This document shows positions 32,766 to 41,430 of a stretch of 49,362 nucleotides of DNA, piece by piece. The DNA lies in NCBI RefSeq assembly GCF_009687885.1, contig NZ_BLAF01000030.1, forward strand, positions 1 to 49,362, read 5' to 3'. The first letter of the stretch is position 1, and each line of letters opens with the position of its first letter. This DNA comes from Acrocarpospora pleiomorpha (GTDB taxonomy: Bacteria > Actinomycetota > Actinomycetes > Streptosporangiales > Streptosporangiaceae). The notes under the pieces are model-generated. The model saw only the letters and a program-made list of their open reading frames with translations. It did no database searches and had not been told where the DNA came from. The position numbers and the translations under genes were made by a program.

Positions 32766-34208
32766 GTGGTCGTGCTCGCGGTGTCCCCACCCCAGATCGT
32801 GGCTGGGCGACGGGTTGCGTCCTGGCCGATCGTGGCCGCCGGGGTGATCGCTTTCGCGGTGACGTGGGCTGGTTCTTGGGTGCCTTCGCTCTGGATCGAC
32901 GAGCTGGCCACGGTCAGCGCCGCTGACCGGTCCTGGCGCGGGCTCGGGCTGCTGGTCGGCAACATCGACGCGGCCCTCGGGCCGTACTACGCCTTCATGC
33001 ACGTGTGGATGAAGGCGGGCGCCGCAGAATGGTGGCTGCGGCTGCCGTCCGCGATCGCGATCGGCGTCGGCGCGGGACTGCTGGCCGCGCTCGGCCGGCG
33101 GCTGGGCACGCCGCGGGCGGGGCTGCTCGCCGCCGCCGTCTTCGCGCTGCTTCCCTCGGTCGCCTATCACGGCCAGAACGCGCGGCCGTACGCGATCGCC
33201 GCGGCGGCGGCCGTCGCCGCGATGTGGGCGCTGAGCCGGGCCATGGACAAGCCGGCAAGCCGGGCCCGCTGGGCCGCGTACGCGCTGGCCGTGGCCGTCC
33301 TGGGCTGCGCCCACCTGCTGGCGCTGCTCGTCATTCCCGCGCACCTCGCCGCCGTCGCGTTCGCGCCGTCCCGCCGCGAGGTGCTGCCCCGGATGCTCGG
33401 CTGGCTGGCCGCGGGAGCGCTACCCGGCGTCGCGCTCGCGGTCGTCGCGTTCGGGCAGCGCGGCGCGGTCGCCTGGATCACGTTGCCCGACGCCGGCACC
33501 CTGTCCAGGGTCCCGCTGGACCTGGCCGGGTCCTGGCCCGCCGGTTGCCTCCTTCTGGGGGTCGCGCTCGCCGCCGGCCGGGGGACCGGGCCGCTGTGGC
33601 TGTGGCTGGCCGTTCCGCCGCTCGGGCTGTTCGCCATCTCCTACGCCGTCGCCCCCATGTACGTCGACCGCTACACGTTCGTGGCGGCGCCCGCGCTGGC
33701 GCTGCTCGCCGGGCTGGCCCTGGACAGGTTCAGCCGCCCGGCGATGGCCGCCGCGCTCGTCCTGGTCCTGTTCCTGGCCTGGCCGGCGCACCAGGAGCTG
33801 CGGGCCAGGGACGGCCACCTCGACGATTATCCGGCGGCGGTCGACCTCATGCGGGCCCGGTCCCGGCCAGGCGACGCGATGATGTTCGCGCACAAATCGA
33901 TCAGGGAGGGCTTCGTGTACTACGGCGAGGGCACGCTTCCCGACGACGTGCTCCGGATCGGCACGGCACGCCTCGACGGCCTGCTCACCTACCCGGAGCG
34001 TACCGGCATCACCCGGGCGCTCTGCGGTCGCGAACGGGTGTGGGTCCTCTGGCGCGGGGCAGCATTGGACGCGGTGGCGCCGCCGGCCGCGGCGGAGCGG
34101 GTCCTGGCGGTCGAGCGCGCGGGCTTCACCCTCCAGCAGGCTTGGCCGTCCACCCGGTTCCCGGGGATCGGAACGGCGTTGTTCACCGGAAAGGGCACAT
34201 GCGAGTGA
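32766..34208 (+). CDS. GT-C glycosyltransferase, PMT/GT39-like membrane protein (480 aa)
   Basis: Polyprenyl-phosphate-sugar dependent transferase. About 9-10 helices; the first outer loop has PSLWIDELATVSAADRSWRG with the Asp-Glu pair typical of PMT/ArnT-type GT-C enzymes, followed by DAALGPYYAFMHVWM. YHGQNARPYAIA resembles the second-loop motif RPYA of this group. The C-terminus (about 350-480) is a soluble domain with RPGDAMMFAHKSIREG. GTG starts at 32766, 32772 or 32781 are possible. Its end overlaps the next gene by 10 bp. Confidence 0.82.
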   Translation: MVVLAVSPPQIVAGRRVASWPIVAAGVIAFAVTWAGSWVPSLWIDELATVSAADRSWRGLGLLVGNIDAALGPYYAFMHVWMKAGAAEWWLRLPSAIAIGVGAGLLAALGRRLGTPRAGLLAAAVFALLPSVAYHGQNARPYAIAAAAAVAAMWALSRAMDKPASRARWAAYALAVAVLGCAHLLALLVIPAHLAAVAFAPSRREVLPRMLGWLAAGALPGVALAVVAFGQRGAVAWITLPDAGTLSRVPLDLAGSWPAGCLLLGVALAAGRGTGPLWLWLAVPPLGLFAISYAVAPMYVDRYTFVAAPALALLAGLALDRFSRPAMAAALVLVLFLAWPAHQELRARDGHLDDYPAAVDLMRARSRPGDAMMFAHKSIREGFVYYGEGTLPDDVLRIGTARLDGLLTYPERTGITRALCGRERVWVLWRGAALDAVAPPAAAERVLAVERAGFTLQQAWPSTRFPGIGTALFTGKGTCE

Positions 34209-34549
34209 TCCTTCGCAGACTCGGCCGCAGGCTCGCGGCCAGGCTCGATCGGCGGTACCTGACCCGCGCCGAGCTGACCCGGCTGCTGGCGGCCCGCGAC
34301 CTGGAGCTGTCCGCCCGGCAGGAACGGTTGTCCGAACGGGAGGCGGAACTGGCCGCTCAGGCGCGGGATCTGGCCACGCGGGCGGAGGAACTGGCGGTGG
34401 AGCTGGCGGAGGCACGGCACCGGGCGGAGCAGGCGTACTGGCTCGCCTGGGACACGGCCGACTCGGTGGAACGCCTGCTCCAGGCGGATCTGCGGTTATG
34501 GCAGGCGATCGACACGATGGAGGGCGACCGTGCGCGTCGGATGGACTGA
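34199..34549 (+). CDS. small coiled-coil protein (116 aa)
   Basis: A basic N-terminus (MRVILRRLGRRLAARLDRRY) leads into one long amphipathic helix rich in Glu, Ala, Arg and Leu (about 28-85) that is predicted to be a coiled coil, ending WQAIDTMEGDRARRMD. No signal or membrane segment. It overlaps the preceding gene by 10 bp and the following one by 20 bp, so it belongs to the operon. Scaffold role for the glycosyltransferases is conjecture. Confidence 0.72.
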   Translation: MRVILRRLGRRLAARLDRRYLTRAELTRLLAARDLELSARQERLSEREAELAAQARDLATRAEELAVELAEARHRAEQAYWLAWDTADSVERLLQADLRLWQAIDTMEGDRARRMD

Positions 34550-35801
34550 AGCGGGCGGCGACTGGACGCTCCGGCTCCGGCTGGACCCCGAGGACGAGTT
34601 GACCGGCGTCGGCCAGGACGGGCAGCGGATGGAACTGGTCACCGGCGCCTGCCAGGTGAGCCTCCCGGCCGACCCGGGCCACGTCCACCCCGACCTGCGC
34701 GCGCTCGCCGCGTGGACCATCGTCTCCCCGTGGGCGAAGTCGCGGATCACCTTCGACCGGCCGATCTCGGCCGGTTTCGCGCGGAGCCTCGCGGCGGGCT
34801 GGGGAGTGGACGCGGGCCCGGTCGACGACTTCGCCGACCGGTACGCGGGAAGCAGGGCGGCACTCATCTACAGCAGCGGCGCCGACTCGATCGCCGCCGC
34901 CACCCTCCTGCCCGACGCCCCGTTGATCCACTTTCGGCGGGTTCCGCACGACGCGGTGCCGAACCGGGCCAAGCACGTGCAGTCCGAAGTCCTGGAGCAG
35001 CTCTCCCGGCAGGCGGCCGACCGCGGGCGCGACGTGCTGGTGGTCCGCTCCGACCTGGAGTTCCTGACCCGGCCCTGGCCGATGTTCCCCGAGCACCACG
35101 CCGTCGCCGTCGGCGCCATCCTGCTGGCCGGCGCGTACGACCTCGGCGCGGTCGCGTTCGGCACGACCCTCGGCGGGCGCTACCGGATCGACGCCACCCG
35201 GTATACGCCCGACGAGCGCCAGTGGAGCGCGGCCGGCCCGTGGGGGCGGGCGTTCGAGGGGGCCGGGCTGCCGATGATGCAGCCGGTCGGCGGGCTCTCC
35301 GAGATCGCCACCATGATGCTGGCCCGCCGCTCGCCGCTGTGGGACCTGGCCCGCTGGTGCCTGCTCGGCGGTCCGGCGGGGCCATGCTGGCGCTGCGACA
35401 AGTGCCTGCGCAAGCAGCTCATCCTCAGCGCCCTGGACCGCCGGCCGCTCGACCCGAGGATCACCGCCCAGGCCGATCAGGCGGGCGAGGCCTTCCAGGG
35501 CGAGCCGCCGTACCCGTCGCAGGCCGTCATCGAGTACGGCGTCGCCCGGCTGCCCGGCGCCGACGCCACCGTCTTCGGCAACGTGGCGAAGCGGCTGCGC
35601 CCGACCGAGGCCGGGACGGCCTGGCTGGAACGCTGCTACCGCCCCGCCCTCGACGAGCTGCCTGAGCGCTGGGCCGCCGGCGTGCGGGCCCGGTTGGCCG
35701 ATCAGGTCGAGGCGATGTCCAGCGCGGACGAGGCCGAGGTGGAGGCGTGGGACGCCGAGCGCCGGCCGTCCCAGCGGGACACCGCGCGGTCCAGGAAGTA
35801 G
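34530..35801 (+). CDS. PP-loop ATPase with QueC-like zinc site (423 aa)
   Basis: Adenylating enzyme of the N-type ATP pyrophosphatase fold. The PP-loop is YSSGADS (114-120) after a beta strand, with IHFRRVPHD after the next one. Four cysteines at 277, 286, 289 and 292 (C-x8-C-x2-C-x2-C, in PCWRCDKCLRK) have the spacing of the structural zinc site of QueC. The rest is unlike QueC, and there is an extra N-terminal about 110 residues. Located among envelope glycosyltransferases, so it may activate a carboxylate or make a modified sugar. GTG start. The last 100 bp overlap the convergent GT gene. Confidence 0.78.
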   Translation: MRVGWTEAGGDWTLRLRLDPEDELTGVGQDGQRMELVTGACQVSLPADPGHVHPDLRALAAWTIVSPWAKSRITFDRPISAGFARSLAAGWGVDAGPVDDFADRYAGSRAALIYSSGADSIAAATLLPDAPLIHFRRVPHDAVPNRAKHVQSEVLEQLSRQAADRGRDVLVVRSDLEFLTRPWPMFPEHHAVAVGAILLAGAYDLGAVAFGTTLGGRYRIDATRYTPDERQWSAAGPWGRAFEGAGLPMMQPVGGLSEIATMMLARRSPLWDLARWCLLGGPAGPCWRCDKCLRKQLILSALDRRPLDPRITAQADQAGEAFQGEPPYPSQAVIEYGVARLPGADATVFGNVAKRLRPTEAGTAWLERCYRPALDELPERWAAGVRARLADQVEAMSSADEAEVEAWDAERRPSQRDTARSRK

Positions 35802-37282
35802 TCGTCGCCCTCCTGCCAGGTGTGCAGCTCGGGCCGCCCCCGGCGGAGGACGTAGCCGAGGCCGTGCGCCTGGTAGATCTGGCCGCCGGCCTGCCGTACC
35901 GCGCGGAGCAGTTCGCCGTCGACGGTCTTGGGGATCGGGCGGAAGCCGCCGACGGCGTCGAAGACCGTACGAGGGAGGAACAAGGTGCCGCCGGCCACGA
36001 AGTCCTGCCGGGTCTCGGTCCGCCAGCGGTGCCGGACGGTGACATCGGGGCCTTCGAGGTAGATCAGTTCGGCGGGGGTGCCGGTGAGTTCCGCGCCGGA
36101 GTAGCGGGACGCGAGGCTCAAGTCGAGCAGGTGGTCGGGGCTGTACCAGTCGTCGTCGTCCCATTTGGTCAGCACCTCGCCGGAGGCGCGCTCGGCGGCC
36201 AGGTTGAGCATCGCGCCCAGGGGCACGTTCCCGGCGCATTCCAGCGTCGTGACCCCAACGCCGGCCAGCGGGGCGGGGTCGAAGCCGTGGCCGGCCACGA
36301 TGATCTCCACGTCCACGCCGCGCTGGTCGCCGATCTGGGCCAGCGCGAAGCCGACCAGGCCGGGGCGGCGGGTCGCGAGCAGCACCGACACGCTCGGGAG
36401 CCGGGTGATGCCCGCGTGCGCGAGCAGGGCCGTCCGGCGGAGCCTGATGCTGTGTTCCTCCCGCGCGAGCAGGTCCTGCGGCACCGTTTCGATCAGCTCG
36501 CAGAGCGCTGTGCCCAGTAGAGCGCGCTGCTCGGCGGGCACGTCGGCGGCGCGCAGCGGCACCCCGGCGGCGGCCAGGCCGGCCACCAGGCGGGCGGCGG
36601 CCAGCGGCTCGGCGTCGTGCCAGTCCACCGTGACCGAGTGGAACGGGCGGAGCCGTTCGATGTCGCTCTCGCCGAGACGGCCGGACCGGGGGAGGGTCAG
36701 CACCCGCGTCGCCCCGTCCAGGATCGCGCCGTCGCGCACGGTCAGCCGTACCGGGCCCAGCTCCGGCTCGGCCAGGAACCCGATCGGATTGGCCGAGCGC
36801 AGGTCCACCAGCGGCTCTTCGCCGTACGCCGGGGAGGAGGCGGTGAGCGAGCGCAGCAGCCACCCGGCGGGGACGGCGGCGGAGAAGTGCGCCTCGAGGA
36901 TCCAGCCGGAGTCGCCGTGCCGGCCGGCCCGCAGCGAGCCCAGCGCCCGGGTCGCGAAGCCTGCGGCCGCGAACGGCAGCGGCGGGCGCCACCAGGCCGG
37001 CGCCTCGACGAGATGCACGACCTGCCGCCGCGACGAAGGCAGCGTGAGCGTGCCGCCGGCGATCCACGACAGGTCGGCGGGGGTACGGACGACGACGGCG
37101 ATCCCGTCGGCCACCGCGGGCAGTTCGGGCACCGGCTCGTCCAGGTTCACCAGCACGGTGCTGTCCCTGAGCCCGCCGACCAGCTGGGCGGGTTCGTCGA
37201 AACCGGCGCAGGCGACCACCGCGACGGCCAGGTCGCGCTCGACCAGCACCTCGTCCAGGGTGGCGCGGATCTCGGAGATCAT
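35702..37282 (-). CDS. GT2-type glycosyltransferase with N-terminal extension (526 aa)
   Basis: The C-terminal GT-A domain (about 270-480) begins PSVSVLLATRRPGLVGFAL and has the metal/nucleotide motif LTKWDDDDWYSPDHLL, with VAGGTLFLPRTVFDAVGGF as acceptor-side signature. The first about 260 residues form a domain also found in the 38952 protein (NPIGFLAEPELGPVRL, EEHSIRLRRTAL). Soluble. ATG overlaps the previous gene's stop by 4 bp. Last gene of a minus-strand operon. Its 3' 100 bp lie antisense to the PP-loop gene. An in-frame extension to 37471 overlaps the upstream gene and is not used. Confidence 0.85.
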   Translation of the reverse strand: MISEIRATLDEVLVERDLAVAVVACAGFDEPAQLVGGLRDSTVLVNLDEPVPELPAVADGIAVVVRTPADLSWIAGGTLTLPSSRRQVVHLVEAPAWWRPPLPFAAAGFATRALGSLRAGRHGDSGWILEAHFSAAVPAGWLLRSLTASSPAYGEEPLVDLRSANPIGFLAEPELGPVRLTVRDGAILDGATRVLTLPRSGRLGESDIERLRPFHSVTVDWHDAEPLAAARLVAGLAAAGVPLRAADVPAEQRALLGTALCELIETVPQDLLAREEHSIRLRRTALLAHAGITRLPSVSVLLATRRPGLVGFALAQIGDQRGVDVEIIVAGHGFDPAPLAGVGVTTLECAGNVPLGAMLNLAAERASGEVLTKWDDDDWYSPDHLLDLSLASRYSGAELTGTPAELIYLEGPDVTVRHRWRTETRQDFVAGGTLFLPRTVFDAVGGFRPIPKTVDGELLRAVRQAGGQIYQAHGLGYVLRRGRPELHTWQEGDDYFLDRAVSRWDGRRSASHASTSASSALDIAST

Positions 37283-38955
37283 GGCAGCAGGGCCCGCTTG
37301 ACCGCCCGGAGGAACGGCGCCCGCGCCAGCATCGCCCGCCGCCAGCGTCGTTCTCGCAACCGGAAGCGGCCCAGTTCGCGGCGGAACTGGACGGCGCTGC
37401 GCCGCCACTCGTTCGCCTCCGCCTTCCACTTGGCCGACTCCTGCTTCTGCGCCGCCGCGGTCGCCTTCCACTTGACCGCCTCAGCGCGCCACTTGGCGGC
37501 CTCCCGCTCCCACTTGGCGGCGTCGGCGTTCGCGCGCGGCGGCGCGGCTTCGGCGGCGGGCACGAAACCCCACATCGCGCCGTCGGTCCAGCGGACGCCG
37601 AAGATGGCGTGCACGACGTCGTCGAGGTCCTCGTCCCGGCCGACCAGCCGGAGGCCGCGGCTGATCGCCGCGGTCCGCTCCAGGCGGGCGAAGACGAGGT
37701 CGGCGTGGCCGCTGAGCACCACGTTCAGCACGCCGGCGAAGTCGGTGTCGGCGTGCGCGGTGAGCCGTTGCAGGGTGTCGGGCGCGGGTACCCAGCCGCC
37801 CGGGAGGCGGAGGCGGAACATCGCGGGCGCCGACACCTCGGCGGCGACCTCGGTGAACCGCACCCGGCTCTCGTTCTCGTAGCTCGCCCGGGCCAGCCGG
37901 AGGTCCAGCAGCGGGTCGTCCAGCGGCGAACGGCGATCGGACGTCAGCTCGCTCCACGGGCCGACCAGGGTGACCGTCACGTCGTGCGGCACGCCCGCGA
38001 GCACGCCGTCGACCGTGGCGCGCACGTCCTCGAACGGCAGGCCGGCCACGTCCACCACGACGTCGACGTACGGAACCAGCCGGGTCCGCCGGGGATGGGT
38101 GCGCAGCCAGCGGAGTTCGGGGATGCGCTCGGCCAGATGCGGCCAGTTGTAGCGCTTCACCTCCTTCTCCCGCCGGGCCACCGTGTCCGGCCCGAGGTGC
38201 CAGCTCCGCGCCTCCGCGTCGGGGATGAACACCGCGCCTTGCTGGGCGAGCCGCCAGCCGAGGTCGGTGTCCTCGCCCAGCACCAGCGAGGTGTCCATCC
38301 CGCCCGCCGCCCGCAGCAGCTCGGCGGAGACCGTGGCGGTCGCGCCGATGTGCACGTTGTAGGCGTCCACCGGGCAGTCGCGCAGCCTGTCGGTGCGCTC
38401 GGCGAAGTCCTCGAACCAGTTGTTGCGCTGGGTCAGGTCCCACTCGAAGAGCTTGTCCGCGTGCCCGCCCGATACCGCCGCGTGCACCTCCTGGGCGGTC
38501 GGCAGCCGCTCGGGCGCGAACCGGAGAGCGCCCATGACCACCAGGTAGTCGGCCAGGTGGTGCCAGCGCAGCTGCGCCTCGACGTGCTCCCTGAACGGGA
38601 TCATGTCGGCGTCCAGCCAGTGGACGATCTCGCCGTCGGCGGCGTCCGCGCCGCTCTGGCAGGCCCAGGCCCGGCCCCAGCCACCCGGCCGGCTCTGGAT
38701 CAGCCGGGTCCTGGCCGGGATGATCTCGGGCAGTCGCAGCGGCGGGGTGTTGCCGTCGTCCACGACGACGACCTCCATCAGGTCCGCCGGATAGCTCTGC
38801 CCGGCCAGCGCGGCCAGCGTCAGGTCCAGCTTCTCCTGGCACCGCCAGGCGGGGATGACCACGCTGACGGTACGGCTCGGCCGCCACCGCCCCAGCGCCG
38901 GCGGCGTGATGATCCCGTAGTCGTTGAACCGCACCCGCGGCTGGCCGGCCTTCAT
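37279..38955 (-). CDS. GT2 glycosyltransferase with C-terminal heptad repeats (558 aa)
   Basis: The GT-A domain starts at about residue 28 (TVSVVIPAWRCQEKLDLTLAAL), with VVVVDDGNTPPL, the DxD motif HWLDADMIPF, and GEDTDLGWRLAQQGAVFIPD. A second alpha/beta part follows (RLVPYVDVVVDVAGLP). The C-terminus has about seven consecutive heptads of the type AAKWxxE (about 480-530), likely a coiled coil for partner binding, then a basic tail. ATG overlaps the previous stop (ATGA). Paralogue of the 41431 protein. Confidence 0.87.
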   Translation of the reverse strand: MKAGQPRVRFNDYGIITPPALGRWRPSRTVSVVIPAWRCQEKLDLTLAALAGQSYPADLMEVVVVDDGNTPPLRLPEIIPARTRLIQSRPGGWGRAWACQSGADAADGEIVHWLDADMIPFREHVEAQLRWHHLADYLVVMGALRFAPERLPTAQEVHAAVSGGHADKLFEWDLTQRNNWFEDFAERTDRLRDCPVDAYNVHIGATATVSAELLRAAGGMDTSLVLGEDTDLGWRLAQQGAVFIPDAEARSWHLGPDTVARREKEVKRYNWPHLAERIPELRWLRTHPRRTRLVPYVDVVVDVAGLPFEDVRATVDGVLAGVPHDVTVTLVGPWSELTSDRRSPLDDPLLDLRLARASYENESRVRFTEVAAEVSAPAMFRLRLPGGWVPAPDTLQRLTAHADTDFAGVLNVVLSGHADLVFARLERTAAISRGLRLVGRDEDLDDVVHAIFGVRWTDGAMWGFVPAAEAAPPRANADAAKWEREAAKWRAEAVKWKATAAAQKQESAKWKAEANEWRRSAVQFRRELGRFRLRERRWRRAMLARAPFLRAVKRALLP

Positions 38956-40847
38956 GGCGTCCCGTCCAGCTCCATCAGCGGGTTGGGCCGGAAGCCCCGC
39001 CACTGCCGGGCGGTGCGGTCGTTGAGGAAAGTGTTGATCGGCTCCCGCCAGGTGTGCCGGGCCGACGGCTCGCGGCGCAGCAGGTAGTTCAGGCCGTGGG
39101 CCTGGTAGATCCGGCCGCCCGCGCGCCGTACGGCCTCCAGGAGCTGCCCGTCCTCGGTGAGGCCGAGCGGGCGGAAGCCGCCGACCTCGTGCAGGACGCT
39201 CCTGGGCAGGAAGATCGTTCCGCCGGCCACGAACGGCTGCCAGGTCTCGGTGTGCCAGTAGCGCTGCACCGTGATGTCGATCTGCTTGAGGTAGATGAAC
39301 TCGGCGGGGCTGCCGGTCAGATCGCAGCCGGTGTACAGGTGCGCGAGGTGCAGGTCGGCGAGGTGCCGGGGCCCGTACCAGTCGTCGTCGTCCATCTTGG
39401 CCAGGAAGCTGCCTGAGGCGCGCGCGGCGGCCTCGTTCAGAATGGTGCCGAGCGTCGCGGCCGGATCCGCCTGGACGACGGTCAGCGGGAACGGGAAGCC
39501 GGAAACGTCGGGGGCGGGAATTCCGTGCAGATTGAGGATCACCTCGACGTCCACATCCCGCTGCCGGGCGATCTGGGCGAGCCCGAACTCCACCATGTCC
39601 GGCCTGTTGGTGGTCAGCAGGACCGACACCGTCGGCGGCTTGGGCACCGGCACCCCGGCCCCGGCCGCGAACTGCCGCCACCGCGCCCGGGTTCCGTGCA
39701 CCTCCAGGGCGGTGCGGCGCAGCCGGACACTGTGCGCCTCCCGCTCGATCGGGTCGTCGAAGTCGACCGTGCTCTCCAGCAGCCGGACCAGTTCCGGGCC
39801 GAGCAGGCCCTGCCCCCAGGTGGGCACGTGCTCACCGGTCATCGGCACCCCGCCCGCGGCCAGCCCGGCGATCACGCGGGCCGCCGACACCGGTCCCGTG
39901 TGCGCCCGCCGCCAGTCCACCCGGACGTCGCGCACGGTCCGCAACCGGGCCAGGTCCGCGTCGGTCACGCAGCCGGAACCGGCGAACCTGACCAGCGCTC
40001 CGTCCTCGGCCAGCACGGCCCAGCGGCCGTTGTCCTGGGCGAGCCGTACCGTGCCCAGCTCGGGCCGTGAGACGAACCCGACCGGGTTCACCGACCGCTC
40101 GTCCACGGGCGGGAGCGACAGCGGCGTGGACAGATCCACCGCCGCGCCGATCCGGTGCCCGCCGGGTGCGCCGATGCTGGCCCATTCCACGCTCGCCGGT
40201 TCTGGCCTGGTCAAGACGGAGATGGCGGGATCCGCCCACTCGTCGTCGGCGTTCGGGCCGGTCGTCCGCAGGGCCAGGTCGGCGCCCCGGGCGGCGGACC
40301 GCTCAGGCACCGGGCCAGCCACGGGCGACAGGGTGGCGTTCGGGTCGCCCGGCCGCCAGTGCGCGGAGCCGGGCCCGGCCAGCGCCACCACCGGCTGCGG
40401 CAGCGTCTCGAACCGCTGTCCGCCGAACGCGCGGGCCGCGCTCAGCAGCACCTCACCCGAGTGGGCCGGCCCGCTGAACCGCCCCTCGATCACCCAGGCG
40501 CGCCCCGGCGTGCGATGCACCCGCCAGTCCAGCAGGTTGCGCCAGTCCGGATGCTCGGAGGCCGGGGCGAGCGGCGCGTGCCGCAGTTGCGGCAGGTGCG
40601 CGACGGCCACCGTGACCCGCGTCGCCTTGGGCAGCATGGCGTGCATGGTCACCGCACGGCGCAGATCGGTCACCGTCCGCGCGATGATCACTAACCAGGC
40701 CGGCGAGGTCGCGCTGATCACCGTGTCCACCGGGATGGCGTCCAGATCCACCGCCTGCACGGCCAGCACGTCCTCCACGCCGATCGTGCACACGACGGTG
40801 TCCGGCCCTGTGGTGAGCTCCAGGTGCTTCACCAGCCGATCGGTCAT
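38952..40847 (-). CDS. GT2-type glycosyltransferase with long N-terminal domain (631 aa)
   Basis: Close relative of the 35702 protein with a longer N-terminal part. Shared marks are NPVGFVSRPELGTVRL, EAHSVRLRRTAL, TVSVLLTTNRPDMVEFGLAQI, LAKMDDDDWYGPRHL and VAGGTIFLPRSVLHEVGGF. The about 370-residue N-terminus has no recognised fold. Soluble. Its ATG overlaps the stop of the coiled-coil membrane protein gene and its stop overlaps the next GT gene, each by 4 bp. Confidence 0.85.
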   Translation of the reverse strand: MTDRLVKHLELTTGPDTVVCTIGVEDVLAVQAVDLDAIPVDTVISATSPAWLVIIARTVTDLRRAVTMHAMLPKATRVTVAVAHLPQLRHAPLAPASEHPDWRNLLDWRVHRTPGRAWVIEGRFSGPAHSGEVLLSAARAFGGQRFETLPQPVVALAGPGSAHWRPGDPNATLSPVAGPVPERSAARGADLALRTTGPNADDEWADPAISVLTRPEPASVEWASIGAPGGHRIGAAVDLSTPLSLPPVDERSVNPVGFVSRPELGTVRLAQDNGRWAVLAEDGALVRFAGSGCVTDADLARLRTVRDVRVDWRRAHTGPVSAARVIAGLAAGGVPMTGEHVPTWGQGLLGPELVRLLESTVDFDDPIEREAHSVRLRRTALEVHGTRARWRQFAAGAGVPVPKPPTVSVLLTTNRPDMVEFGLAQIARQRDVDVEVILNLHGIPAPDVSGFPFPLTVVQADPAATLGTILNEAAARASGSFLAKMDDDDWYGPRHLADLHLAHLYTGCDLTGSPAEFIYLKQIDITVQRYWHTETWQPFVAGGTIFLPRSVLHEVGGFRPLGLTEDGQLLEAVRRAGGRIYQAHGLNYLLRREPSARHTWREPINTFLNDRTARQWRGFRPNPLMELDGTP

Positions 40848-41323
40848 CGCGGCGCCCTCGCCATGGCGTCCACGGCGGGCGCGAGGCGCTCGCGCAGCTC
40901 GGCGCCGATCTCGATCAGCAGATTCGCGTGCAGGTCGCTGCGGCTCATCGCCTCGACCCGGTCCTCGCCCAGCGCCGCCAGCACACTGGTCGCCTCTGCC
41001 GCCCGTCGCTCCTCGGCATGCCGGAACGCCCGCTCCAGCGACTCCACCGACGCCGCGACCCGGCTCAGCTCGGCGCGCAGCCCGTCGATCCGCTTGTCCA
41101 GCGGCTCGAGCAACTTGACCGTCTTACGATCCAGCCGAAGCACCTTGCCGTCGGCCCGGCGGATCATCCACAGGGCGAGTAGCCCCATCGCGGCCACGCC
41201 CAGCAGCACCGCGAGTTCCACGGCGCGCAGCAGATCGATCTTTCCCGCGATGACCAGCGTCAGCAGGCCGGCGAACACGACGACACCGAGTCCGAGAAGG
41301 GCCGGGCGAGTCCAGGAAAGCAT
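40844..41323 (-). CDS. membrane protein with two helices and a coiled coil (159 aa)
   Basis: Two adjacent hydrophobic helices (about 8-26 and 33-52) are followed by KVLRLDRKTVKLLEPLDKRI and a long helical region with heptads (about 65-145). Such proteins often anchor or organise polysaccharide enzymes. The ATG at 41321-41323 is chosen; in-frame GTGs at 41338 and 41410 are possible, but the DNA between looks like a promoter (CATTATTGTTAGG on the minus strand). First gene of the four-gene overlapping operon that includes three GTs. Confidence 0.72.
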   Translation of the reverse strand: MLSWTRPALLGLGVVVFAGLLTLVIAGKIDLLRAVELAVLLGVAAMGLLALWMIRRADGKVLRLDRKTVKLLEPLDKRIDGLRAELSRVAASVESLERAFRHAEERRAAEATSVLAALGEDRVEAMSRSDLHANLLIEIGAELRERLAPAVDAMARAPR

Positions 41324-41430
41324 CGATGGGGCCTTCACGCTGGGGTAAATGGGACGGTTCCTAACAATAATGTGCGGATCGGGTGCTGGGGTCGTTCTTT
41401 GCGAGGTCACCGGAACTCAAAACGAAGCAG

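Noticed and set aside
33420..37067. 1,215-codon minus-strand open frame
   Set aside because: Low-complexity shadow of the GT-C, PP-loop and GT2 genes; no domain signature.
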